A DNA stretch of 20,751 nucleotides, taken from positions 1-20,751 of the forward strand of contig JAITPU010000014.1 in NCBI GenBank assembly GCA_031289235.1, written 5' to 3'. This DNA comes from Eubacteriales Family XIII. Incertae Sedis bacterium. Lineage in GTDB: Bacteria; Bacillota; Clostridia; Peptostreptococcales; Anaerovoracaceae. A model generated the notes under the pieces. It saw only the letters and a program-made list of their open reading frames with translations. It made no database searches and was not told the DNA's origin. Made by a program: the position numbers and the translations under genes. Shown here in pieces: positions 13,530 through 20,751 of this stretch; within the stretch, counting starts at the first letter, position 1; every line of letters starts with the position of its first letter.

Positions 13530-14228
13530 ATGCCGAAGAGAGGCAAACAATATCAGGAGCTTGCGAAACAGGTCGACAGAGGGATGCTTTACGATCTGAG
13601 CGACGCCGTTGAGCTGGTGGTCAAAACCGCCAAAGCGAAATTCGATGAAACCGTTGAGGTTCACGTAAAACTGGGCGTTGACGGGAGACACGCGGATCAG
13701 CAGGTCAGGGGCGCCATAGTGTTGCCGCACGGGACGGGAAAAACCGTGAGGGTGCTGGTGTTCGCGAAAGGCCTCAAGGCTGCGGAAGCGGAAACGGCCG
13801 GCGCCGATTACGTTGGCGCGGAAGAGATTGCTCAGAAAATCCAGAGCGAGGACTGGTATGATTTTGATGTAGTGGTGGCGACGCCGGATATGATGGGCGT
13901 CGTCGGCAAGCTGGGCAGGCTGCTAGGTCCCAAAGGCCTAATGCCGAACCCGAAGTCGGGGACGGTCACCATGGATGTGGAAAGAGCGTTGCGGGACATC
14001 AAAGCGGGCAAGGTCGAATATCGCTTAGACAAAACGAATATCATTCACACGCCGATTGGAAAAGCTTCGTTTGGCCCTGAGAAGCTCGCCGATAATTTCA
14101 ACGCGTTGCTGGAAGCCATCGTTAAAGCGAAACCGTCCGCGTCCAAAGGACAGTATTTGAAGAGCGTCACTGTCGCCGCGACCATGGGACCGGGGATCAG
14201 AGTGAATCCCGTCAAACTCGTGTTCTGA
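13530..14228 (+). CDS. rplA: 50S ribosomal protein uL1
   Basis: A 232-residue ribosomal protein of the L1 stalk, with normal length. Conserved parts seen: MPKRGKQYQELAKQVDRGML, ETVEVHVKLGVDGRHADQQV, the TPDMMGVVGKLGRLLGPKGL core, MPNPKSGTVT and the C-terminal SVTVAATMGPGIRVN. The frame is open to an ATG at 13482, but the ATG at 13530 has GGGAGG and matches the family. L1 proteins in several bacteria repress their own operon by binding mRNA. Confidence 0.97.
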   Translation: MPKRGKQYQELAKQVDRGMLYDLSDAVELVVKTAKAKFDETVEVHVKLGVDGRHADQQVRGAIVLPHGTGKTVRVLVFAKGLKAAEAETAGADYVGAEEIAQKIQSEDWYDFDVVVATPDMMGVVGKLGRLLGPKGLMPNPKSGTVTMDVERALRDIKAGKVEYRLDKTNIIHTPIGKASFGPEKLADNFNALLEAIVKAKPSASKGQYLKSVTVAATMGPGIRVNPVKLVF

Positions 14229-14275
14229 TATCCGCGCCGCCGTTCGTTCAATGCGAATCCGGCGTGTAAAAATTG

Positions 14276-14392
14276 AACAGCGACCACAGACAGCAGGGGC
14301 GTCCGCTTAATAATCCTGCCGAGGTGCATGAATGTTTAACCGGGTCTTTTGTCTGTGGATAAAAGGCCTTTTTATCGTTTTGTTTTATTGCT
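14276..14392 (+). ncRNA. L10 leader (ribosomal protein L10/L12 autoregulatory mRNA element) with attenuator
   Basis: It lies directly upstream of rplJ. Seen: an outer stem CCACAGAC (14284-14291) with GTCTGTGG (14351-14358), an inner stem GCAGG (14293-14297) with CCTGC (14315-14319), and the CCTGCCGAGGT segment (14315-14325) typical of this element. An AT-rich stem, GATAAAA with TTTTATC flanking GGCC (14358-14376), is followed by a T-rich run (14378-14387), like an intrinsic terminator. Known members bind the L10-L12 complex to repress rplJ-rplL. The assignment is from pattern and position. Confidence 0.8.
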
Positions 14393-14452
14393 TCGTCTAT
14401 TGCGCCGACAATTAAACGTCAGGCAGAGCGGCGGGGCCGGAAGGGGAAGAAT

Positions 14453-14962
14453 ATGTCAGAAGAACACCTGAAAGAAAAACAGGCTATTGTTGATGAAATC
14501 AGGGAAAAGCTGGAAAAAGCGCAGTCCGCTGTGGTCATCGATTACCTTGGGATAAGTGTCGCCGAAGCTGACGCTATGCGCAGAAAACTGCGTGAAGCAA
14601 GCGTCGACTACAAGGTATATAAAAATACACTGGTTGCGCGCGCTATTGAGGGCACGGCTTACGAATCGCTGAAAAAAGTTCTGTCAGGGCCCAGCGCTTT
14701 CGCCGTCAGCTATGAGGACGCGATAGCTCCGGCTAAAATTTTAAACGCTGTCATGAAGGAATACAATAAGATGGAATTCAAGGCTGGCATCGTGGAAGGC
14801 AGCTATTTCGACGCCGAGGGTCTCAGGGATATTGCCGTCATTCCTTCTAAGAACGAACTTATCGGCAGATTTATGGGTAGCGTTCAGTCGCCGCTCAGCA
14901 AGCTGGTGCGCACATTCCGCGCGATAACAGATAACCGACTTGAAGTCGAAAGTGAAATATAG
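14453..14962 (+). CDS. rplJ: 50S ribosomal protein uL10
   Basis: A 169-residue base of the L7/L12 stalk. Conserved parts seen: KEKQAIVDEIREKLEKAQSA, VVIDYLGISVAEADAMRRKL, YKVYKNTLVARAIEG, LSGPSAFAVSYEDA and the C-terminal L12-binding helix region SPLSKLVRTFRAITDNR. AAGGGG lies six bases before the ATG. The gene is preceded by the L10 leader and followed by rplL. Confidence 0.97.
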   Translation: MSEEHLKEKQAIVDEIREKLEKAQSAVVIDYLGISVAEADAMRRKLREASVDYKVYKNTLVARAIEGTAYESLKKVLSGPSAFAVSYEDAIAPAKILNAVMKEYNKMEFKAGIVEGSYFDAEGLRDIAVIPSKNELIGRFMGSVQSPLSKLVRTFRAITDNRLEVESEI

Positions 14963-15044
14963 ATGTTAATCGTTCAAAAATATGGGTTTTGATTAAGCCT
15001 TTGGATTGTTGATAAAAGATAACAGATGGAAAGGGAGAGAAAAA

Positions 15045-15428
15045 ATGACTAAAGAACAAATTACTAAAGAACAGATAATAGAAGCTATAAAAGGCATGAC
15101 GGTTTTAGAGATCAACGAGCTGGTGAAAGCCTGCGAAGAAGAATTCGGCGTATCGGCGGCGGCGCCTGTCGCGGCAGTGGGCGCGGCGCTTCCCGGAGCC
15201 GCGGTGGAAGAAGAGCAGACAGAATTCACCGTAGTTCTTACCGCGCCCGGCGCGGAAAAGATTAAAGTCATCAAAGTGGTCAGGGAGATCACAGGGCTTG
15301 GTCTTAAAGAGGCGAAAGACTTGGTTGACAAAGCCCCGTCCAACCTGAAGGAAAACATTGAGAAAGCCGAAGCCGAACAGATTAAAGTGAAGTTGGAAGA
15401 GGCGGGCGCTTCTGTGGAACTGAAATAA
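15045..15428 (+). CDS. rplL: 50S ribosomal protein bL12 (L7/L12)
   Basis: A 127-residue stalk protein that recruits translation GTPases. Seen: the N-terminal dimerisation helices (EQIIEAIKGMTVLEINELVK), an Ala/Gly/Pro/Val hinge (about 38-58), and the C-terminal domain EFTVVLTAPGAEKIKVIKVV with REITGLGLKEAKDLVDKAP. The frame is open to an ATG at 15006, but the ATG at 15045 has GGGAG and fits the family. It is followed by a strong terminator; rpoB, its usual neighbour, is absent. Confidence 0.97.
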   Translation: MTKEQITKEQIIEAIKGMTVLEINELVKACEEEFGVSAAAPVAAVGAALPGAAVEEEQTEFTVVLTAPGAEKIKVIKVVREITGLGLKEAKDLVDKAPSNLKENIEKAEAEQIKVKLEEAGASVELK

Positions 15429-15460
15429 CGCAGATAAACGTATATAAATAATGATGGCTA

Positions 15461-15507
15461 AAACGAACGGTCCGCACTGATGAAAATCATGCGGGCCGTT
15501 CGTTTTT
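15461..15507. terminator. Strong intrinsic terminator after rplL, likely bidirectional
   Basis: The arms AACGAACGGTCCGCA (15462-15476) and TGCGGGCCGTTCGTT (15490-15504) pair along 15 positions with a single G-U. A further TGAT/ATCA pairing closes around a GAAA tetraloop. A T-run ends the plus-strand side. On the minus strand the arm is followed by TTTTAG, so it may also end the convergent sugar operon, whose last gene stops at 15532. Confidence 0.93.
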
Positions 15508-15531
15508 CCCAATCCGGCGTTATAATATTTT

Positions 15532-17052
15532 TTACGCGAAAGGGTTTTCCATGGGATAAAGAACGGATTTCGGCCTGTTGTACGCGATATCAGGAACCCC
15601 GAGGTAATCGAATACGGTGAACAGAGCCTTGCCGACATGGGCAAAAGCTACCGCGCCGTGATGCGGATAACGTTTGGCGATGAGCACGTGGCGGTAGAAG
15701 CGGCCCATCTCCGGAATGGCAAAAATGCCGATGCTGCCGAAAGATCGGGTGGGCGTCGGCAAAACTTCGCCCTGCGCGATGTATGCCTGAAGTCCGCCGT
15801 CAGAGTTGCCGTGAAGCCGGAAGAAGGTTATGTCGCCGGGCCGGATATCGCCCTCCAGCGTGCCGCGTGTAAAGTCCGGTTTCCCGCCGTTTTCCAGCAG
15901 CCGGTTTTGAATGAGCTGAAATTTGATGCTGCCTTCGGACAGCTTGCACAGGGGCGTATTGCCGCAGTGGAAACCCATGAAGACGTCTTTCAGCGTGTAG
16001 TTGTATTTGCTTCGAATATCGGACTCGAAGAGGTCGCGCGGCACGGAATTGTTGATATCCAGCAGAGTCACGGCGTCTTCGGTAAGGCAGGCGCCGATAT
16101 ATTCGCTGATCGCGCCGTAGATATCCACTTCGCAGGCTACGGGAATACCTCTGGAAGCGAGGCGGCTGTTCACATAGCAGGGTTCAAAGCCGAACTCCTT
16201 TGGGAAGGCCGGCCAGCACTTATTCGCGAAAACCACATAATCGCGCTCGCCTTTGTTTTTTTCCGCCCAGTCCAGCAGCGTAAGTTCAAATTGGGCTATG
16301 CGCGGGAGAATTTCCGGATAAGAGTTGCCTTTCGCGCCGAGTTCCGCCGCCATATCAGCCGCGATTTCATTTATGCGGGGATCTCCGGCGTGGCTTTTGT
16401 AAGCCACTAAAAGATCCAGCTCGCTGTTTTCCTGAACTTCGACGCCCAAATCATAGACACCCTTGATGGGCGCGTTGCAGGCGAAGAAATCCTGCGGGCG
16501 AGGCCCGAAAGTTATGACTTTGAGTCGGGAAAGCCCTAATAAAGTCCTGCTGACCGGAATAAACCCGGCGATCATGTCGGCTAATTCCTCGGCTGAACCG
16601 ACGGGATATTCAGGGATGACGGCCCGCAGCTTGCGCAGGCCTAAATTATAAGAGCAATTCAGCATACCGCAGTAAGCATCGCCGCGGCCACCGATCAGAT
16701 CGTCGCCGCTTTCTTCCGCGGCCGCCACATACATGACCGGGCCGGAAAAGCGTTTGGCGACCAAAGTTTCCGGAGTTTCCGGGCCGAAATTGCCGAGCAG
16801 GACTACCAACGCGTTGCAGCCCGCGCCTTGTATCTCGCGTATCGCCGCCAGCATGTCCGTTTCATTTTCGATGGTTTTAGATATCTCGTGGATTTCAACG
16901 CCGCGATTCTTGCAGGCCGCGGCCACCGCGGCGCGGCGTTTTTCGGAAAGCGAGATTACGAAACAGTCGCGGGATACGGCGACTAAGCCTAATTTTACTG
17001 TAGGAATGTTCTTCATCTGATATTCGGGCAGGGTTTCCCGTCTTTGCTGCAT
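15532..17052 (-). CDS. L-fucose isomerase-like sugar isomerase
   Basis: A 506-residue cytosolic aldose-ketose isomerase of the L-fucose/arabinose isomerase group. Seen: the N-terminal KLGLVAVSRDCF and SEKRRAAVAAAC, then ALVVLLGNFGPETPE. Likely metal ligands are Glu308 in ACEVDIYGA, Asp332 in TLLDINNS and His362 in GFHCGNT, with the typical RLHGNSDGGLQAYIAQGE near the C-terminus. The reaction is probably conversion of an imported aldose to a ketose for the xylulokinase upstream in the operon; which sugar is not certain. Start choice: ATG 17052 is the first in frame (a stop lies directly before it). ATG 17016 (MKNIPTVKLGLVAVSRD) resembles the family start better. Neither has a good ribosome binding site. 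Confidence 0.88.
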   Translation of the reverse strand: MQQRRETLPEYQMKNIPTVKLGLVAVSRDCFVISLSEKRRAAVAAACKNRGVEIHEISKTIENETDMLAAIREIQGAGCNALVVLLGNFGPETPETLVAKRFSGPVMYVAAAEESGDDLIGGRGDAYCGMLNCSYNLGLRKLRAVIPEYPVGSAEELADMIAGFIPVSRTLLGLSRLKVITFGPRPQDFFACNAPIKGVYDLGVEVQENSELDLLVAYKSHAGDPRINEIAADMAAELGAKGNSYPEILPRIAQFELTLLDWAEKNKGERDYVVFANKCWPAFPKEFGFEPCYVNSRLASRGIPVACEVDIYGAISEYIGACLTEDAVTLLDINNSVPRDLFESDIRSKYNYTLKDVFMGFHCGNTPLCKLSEGSIKFQLIQNRLLENGGKPDFTRGTLEGDIRPGDITFFRLHGNSDGGLQAYIAQGEVLPTPTRSFGSIGIFAIPEMGRFYRHVLIAKRYPHHGAVAFAHVGKALFTVFDYLGVPDIAYNRPKSVLYPMENPFA

Positions 17053-17167
17053 TTAATCGCCGAAGGGATACCTGCCGCCTCCTTTCTTTAAAGACGCTGA
17101 TTTTGCGCGACCGGATTACCGCGTCCGACCGGTGGTTTATTTATAAAAATTTAAATTTCACGAAACA

Positions 17168-18691
17168 TCATAAGGCCGCCAGTTTTCGGAACTGGCGGGT
17201 CAACTGAGGATAGATTTCGCGATACAGGCGATAGTAAGGCTCGTAAGCTTCAGTGTTTGCGGCGACAGGCCGCCGCAAATCCCCAACTTTGATAATATTT
17301 TCACAAGCCGAACTGAGATTCGCGTAAAGCCCCGTACCCACGCCGGCTAATATAGCCGCGCCGAGGGCGGAGCCTTCGCTGTTTTCAACTGTGGCGACCG
17401 GGCATTCGAAAAGATCGGCCAGCATTTGCCGCCACAGAGGGCTTCTCGCGCCGCCTCCGGTGGCCAATATTTCTCCGGTCAGCACGCCCATGCTCCGCAG
17501 TACGTCTATGCATTGGCGCTGAGAATAAGAAACGCCCTCCATGACGGCGCGCAGCATGTGCTGGCGGGTGTGCATCGCGGAAAGTCCGAAAAACACGCCG
17601 CGCGCGTCCGCGTCCAGCAGGGGGCTGCGTTCACCCATAAGGTATGGGAGAAACAGAAGCCTGTCCGCGCCGATGGGGATCCGTTCCGCCTGACCGTTAG
17701 TCAGTTCATAGGGATCTTTGCCGAGACCGGCCGCGGTCTCGATTTCCGCCGCGCAGAAGTTGTTGCGGAACCATTGAAGGCTGCCGCCCGCGGAAAGAGT
17801 GCAGCTCATTACCGTCCACGCGCCCGGAACCGCAGAGCAGAAAGTGTGTACGCGGCCTGACGGATCAATAGTCACCCTGTCAGAATGAGCGAAGATGACG
17901 CCGGACGTACCTATGGTGACAAAGGCTTTGCCGCTTTTGACTACTCCTGTGCCGATAGCCGCCGCCGCGTTGTCCCCGGCGCCGCCTACCACGGGCGTAC
18001 CCGCGGCGAGGCCGGTGAGAGCTGCGGATTCAGCGGTAATATGCCCGGCGATCTCATAGGATTCCCTGACGGGCGGAAGCAAGGCAGGATCAATATCCAG
18101 CTTCTCAAGCACCTCGCCGCTCCAACGGCGGTTAGGCACGTCGAGGAGGTTCATGCCGGAGGCGTCGCTCATTTCGGCGGCGAACTCCCCGGTCAGTTTA
18201 TATCGCAGATAATCCTTGGGCAAGAGAATGTGCCGGCATCTCTCGTACAGCTCAGGTTCGTTCTTGCGCACCCATAAAATTTTGCCGGCGGTGAAACCTG
18301 TGAGAGCGGGGTTGGCGGTGATTTCGATAAGCCGCCTTGCCCCGATTTTTTCCGTGATTTCAGCGCATTCGGCGGTTGTGCGCCCGTCGCACCAGATTAT
18401 GCTGTTGCGCAGCGTCTCGCCGTTTTCGTCCAACATGACGAGGCCGTGCATTTGGCCCGAAAGGCCGATGCCCGCGATGTCGGCGGTTGAAACGCCACTT
18501 TGCGCTATGACCCGGCGAAGCGTGGATACGCAGGCGTTCCACCAATCAAGGGGATCCTGTTCCGCCCATCCGTTTCGCGGCTGATGCAGGGGATAGGCTA
18601 TCGAGGCGCTCGCTATCGAAGTACCGTTTTCATCAAAGAGCACGGTTTTGGTGGCGGAAGTGCCCAAGTCCGTTCCGATCAGATATTTCAA
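17168..18691 (-). CDS. xylB: Xylulokinase
   Basis: A 507-residue FGGY-family sugar kinase that phosphorylates D-xylulose for the pentose phosphate pathway. Seen: the N-terminal ATPase fold KYLIGTDLGTSATKTVLFDE, GIGLSGQMHGLVMLDENG, IIWCDGRTTAEC, the second-domain GTSGVIFAHSD and the C-terminal ATGGGARSPLWRQMLADLFE. I chose TTG at 18691, which has AGGAG eight bases upstream (18700-18704) and gives the normal N-terminus. An ATG at 18730 would add 13 residues (MPPPCERKTGVRE) unlike the family. It lies between the sugar permease gene and the isomerase gene, which supports a pentose pathway. Confidence 0.92.
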   Translation of the reverse strand: MKYLIGTDLGTSATKTVLFDENGTSIASASIAYPLHQPRNGWAEQDPLDWWNACVSTLRRVIAQSGVSTADIAGIGLSGQMHGLVMLDENGETLRNSIIWCDGRTTAECAEITEKIGARRLIEITANPALTGFTAGKILWVRKNEPELYERCRHILLPKDYLRYKLTGEFAAEMSDASGMNLLDVPNRRWSGEVLEKLDIDPALLPPVRESYEIAGHITAESAALTGLAAGTPVVGGAGDNAAAAIGTGVVKSGKAFVTIGTSGVIFAHSDRVTIDPSGRVHTFCSAVPGAWTVMSCTLSAGGSLQWFRNNFCAAEIETAAGLGKDPYELTNGQAERIPIGADRLLFLPYLMGERSPLLDADARGVFFGLSAMHTRQHMLRAVMEGVSYSQRQCIDVLRSMGVLTGEILATGGGARSPLWRQMLADLFECPVATVENSEGSALGAAILAGVGTGLYANLSSACENIIKVGDLRRPVAANTEAYEPYYRLYREIYPQLTRQFRKLAAL

Positions 18692-18699
18692 CTCTCGTA

Positions 18700-18704
18700 C
18701 TCCT
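18700..18704 (-). promoter_or_regulatory. Ribosome binding site that sets the TTG start of xylB
   Basis: AGGAG on the minus strand, eight bases before the TTG at 18691. It lies inside the longer reading frame from the ATG at 18730, which has no comparable site. Confidence 0.75.
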
Positions 18705-18788
18705 GTTTTTCTTTCACACGGCGGCGGCATAAACCGCCGATCCGGCTGTCATAACTCAAACACGCTCCCGCGTCTCCGCTTTGCTGTT

Positions 18789-20024
18789 TTAAGAAGAGCG
18801 GCTCCGTTTCTGGGAGATAACGTCAGCGATAACAGCGCCTAACAGGACGATGCCCTTGACGGCGCGCTGCCAGTTGGCGTCAATGCCCAGAATGGACATG
18901 CCGTTGTTCAGCACGCCCATGAAAATCGCGCCGATAACCGCGCCGCTTATCGTCCCGACGCCGCCGTAAGCCGACGCGCCTCCGATGAAGCAGGCCGCGA
19001 TGGCGTCCAATTCGTAGCTATTGCCGGCGGAAGGCGCCGCGGAATTGAAGCGGGCTACGCAGACCAAAGCCGCGACCGCCGAGAGGAAACCCATGTTGGT
19101 ATAGGCGAAAAACATGACTTTATTTGTGTCGATTCCGGAAAACTTAGCCGCTTTTTCGTTGCCGCCCATGGCGTAAAGATGCCGGCCGGATACCGTCCTT
19201 GACGTGTAATATTGATAAACCGCGACGATGACGCCCAAAGTTATCAGGATGACCGGGATGCCCTTGTCATGTCCCAGCAGCCAGCAGGCCGCCATGATGA
19301 CAAAACATATTATAACGATTTTCACCAGCGTGAAGACGAAAGGCTCCACCGCGTAATGCTTGCGCTCCTTTTTAACGCGGGAAATCACCTGAACCGCGAT
19401 GAGAACGCAGCAGGCGATGGCCCCGATTGTAAGGGAAAAGGCGACAGGAATCCCAGATCCGGAATTGACATTAAAATAGCTGTTGAAATATTGTACATAT
19501 TCTTTGGGGAAGGGTGATATGGTGAGACCGTTGAGCAGTATCAGCGCTAATCCGCGGAAAGTAAGCATGCCGGCCAGCGTTACGATGAACGCGGGGATGC
19601 GCATATAGGCTATCCAGAATCCCTGCCAGGCGCCGATGGCGATGCCGAGAATCAGGCAAATCAATATGGAGAGATAGATATTTACATTTAAATTTACGAT
19701 GAGAGTACCCGCCATCGCGCCAACCAGCGCGACTATGCTGCCTACCGAAAGGTCGATGTTACCGCCGGTGAGGATGCACAGCAACATGCCGGTCGCCAGA
19801 ATGACGACGTAGCTGTTCTGCGCGATGAGGTTAGTGATATTAGTCGGGGCAAAAAATGAGCCTCTGCCCTGCGAAACGATTAAAATCTGGAAAAGAAGCA
19901 TCGCGAGTACCAAAGCGATGAGCATGGTATTCTGTTTCAGAAATCCTTTTCCCGCCGCCTGCGATTCGATTGACGCTGATTCGCTTGCTCCGTCGCGGGA
20001 TAATTTCTTTTTTAAGTTTGGCAT
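18789..20024 (-). CDS. Sugar ABC transporter permease (XylH/MmsB type)
   Basis: A 411-residue membrane permease of the ribose/xylose/galactoside family with about ten membrane helices. Seen: TGMLLCILTGGNIDLSVGSI, WIAYMRIPAFIVTLAGML, YAMGGNEKAAKFSGIDTNKV, DAIAACFIGGASAYGGVGTI and the C-terminal WQRAVKGIVLLGAV, all typical. The frame is open to 20150, but I chose the ATG at 20024, which has AAGGAG eight bases upstream (20033-20038); the extra 42 residues are basic and overlap the ATPase gene. The ATPase stop is 14 bases upstream. The loop around 200-250 is longer than in E. coli XylH. The likely substrate is a pentose, judged from the neighbouring xylulokinase. Confidence 0.93.
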   Translation of the reverse strand: MPNLKKKLSRDGASESASIESQAAGKGFLKQNTMLIALVLAMLLFQILIVSQGRGSFFAPTNITNLIAQNSYVVILATGMLLCILTGGNIDLSVGSIVALVGAMAGTLIVNLNVNIYLSILICLILGIAIGAWQGFWIAYMRIPAFIVTLAGMLTFRGLALILLNGLTISPFPKEYVQYFNSYFNVNSGSGIPVAFSLTIGAIACCVLIAVQVISRVKKERKHYAVEPFVFTLVKIVIICFVIMAACWLLGHDKGIPVILITLGVIVAVYQYYTSRTVSGRHLYAMGGNEKAAKFSGIDTNKVMFFAYTNMGFLSAVAALVCVARFNSAAPSAGNSYELDAIAACFIGGASAYGGVGTISGAVIGAIFMGVLNNGMSILGIDANWQRAVKGIVLLGAVIADVISQKRSRSS

Positions 20025-20038
20025 TATACTCACTCCTT

Positions 20039-20751
20039 TTATGAGGCGCTTGAGTTCAGGATGCTGGACATGATCTTTTCCTGACTGGCCTCGCCGCGAT
20101 TCAGTTCGGCCACGATGCGGCCTTCGTTCATTACGTAAATTCTGTCGCACATGCCTAAGATTTCCGGCATCTCGCTGGAAATCATCAGCACGGATTTGTT
20201 CTGAGCCGCCAGTTCGTTTATGAAAGTATATATTTCATACTTCGCGCCCACGTCGATGCCTCTCGTGGGTTCGTCCAGAATCAGAATGTCAGGTTCAGCG
20301 AACATCCATTTGCTGAGAAGCACTTTTTGCTGATTCCCGCCGGAAAGGCTTCCCACGAGCTGCTCAATGCTGGAGCATTTTACCTTCAGCATATCCTTAT
20401 ATTGACCTGCCATTCGGATTTCCAGATCCTTGTCTATGGTGCCCATGCGGCTGACCTTATTAAGGTTCGCCAGCGTCACATTTACGCGCACAGGGTTGGA
20501 GAGCACCAAGCCGCTGCTTTTGCGGTCTTCGGTCACATAGGCCAGTTTATGGTCAATGGCGTCCCGTACTTTGGTCAGCTTAACTTCTTTTCCGTTCAAA
20601 AACACAGCGCCGCTGATGTCGCGCCCGTAAATCCTGCCGAAAACGCTCATGGCAAGTTCGCTGCGCCCCGCGCCCATAAGGCCGCTGATGCCGACGACTT
20701 CGCCGCGGCGCACATTGATGTTGACGTTGTCGCAAATTTTTCGGTTGTAAA
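20039..20751 (-). CDS. Sugar ABC transporter ATP-binding protein, C-terminal half (partial)
   Basis: The frame runs off the window end, so only about 237 residues are seen. It is the second nucleotide-binding domain of a two-domain sugar ATPase of the MglA/XylG/AraG type. Seen: the degenerate Walker A GLMGAGRSE, AYVTEDRKSSGLV, signature LSGGNQQKV, Walker B DILILDEPTRGIDVGA and ISSEMPEILGMCDRIYVMNEGRI. The residues before VRRGEVVG (CDNVNIN) continue the normal family sequence, so the GTG at 20713 is not the start. It powers the permease encoded just downstream. The binding protein gene would be expected outside the window. Confidence 0.95.
   Translation of the reverse strand, partial: YNRKICDNVNINVRRGEVVGISGLMGAGRSELAMSVFGRIYGRDISGAVFLNGKEVKLTKVRDAIDHKLAYVTEDRKSSGLVLSNPVRVNVTLANLNKVSRMGTIDKDLEIRMAGQYKDMLKVKCSSIEQLVGSLSGGNQQKVLLSKWMFAEPDILILDEPTRGIDVGAKYEIYTFINELAAQNKSVLMISSEMPEILGMCDRIYVMNEGRIVAELNRGEASQEKIMSSILNSSAS

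Noticed and set aside
15637..16410. A 257-codon open frame on the plus strand
   Set aside because: It is antisense to the isomerase gene and has no recognisable features.

Overview
The window looks like chromosomal DNA from an anaerobic member of the Clostridia (Bacillota), of the kind found in gut or digester communities. The evidence is the gene order rpmG-secE-nusG-rplK-rplA-rplJ-rplL, a ferrous-iron operon that includes a small Cys-rich membrane protein typical of Firmicutes, a lipoprotein-type amino-acid binding protein, strong AGGAG ribosome binding sites and several GTG or TTG starts. The species cannot be named from sequence alone.

Layout. Positions 1-3986 (minus strand) hold an iron-uptake operon: an ArsR/SmtB-type regulator, two FeoA-domain proteins, FeoB, a Cys-rich FeoB-associated membrane protein, and the start of a secreted or anchored protein cut by the window edge. 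Upstream of the regulator lie a good sigma-A-type promoter and two related palindromes that look like its operators. Positions 4226-7736 (minus) hold a tight response regulator, histidine kinase and radA cluster. Positions 7737-8697 have no convincing gene. This stretch carries a tandem repeat whose units resemble the 5' end and upstream region of the neighbouring response-regulator gene. Positions 8698-11296 (plus) hold a three-gene polar amino-acid ABC importer. Positions 11645-15428 (plus) hold the transcription/translation cluster rpmG, secE, nusG, rplK, rplA, rplJ, rplL, with an L10-type leader before rplJ, other hairpins in the gaps and a strong terminator after rplL. rpoB does not follow. 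Positions 15532-20751 (minus) hold a sugar operon: ATP-binding protein (partial), permease, xylulokinase with a TTG start, and an L-fucose-isomerase-like enzyme.

How they work together. The ArsR-type protein probably controls ferrous-iron uptake in response to a metal. The sugar operon probably imports a pentose or related sugar, isomerises it to a ketose and phosphorylates it. The target of the two-component system is not visible. No CRISPR array, tRNA, rRNA, insertion sequence or phage gene was seen. The most unusual observations are the ArsR-controlled feo operon with paired operators, the response-regulator-derived repeat array, and a possible leaderless nusG transcript.
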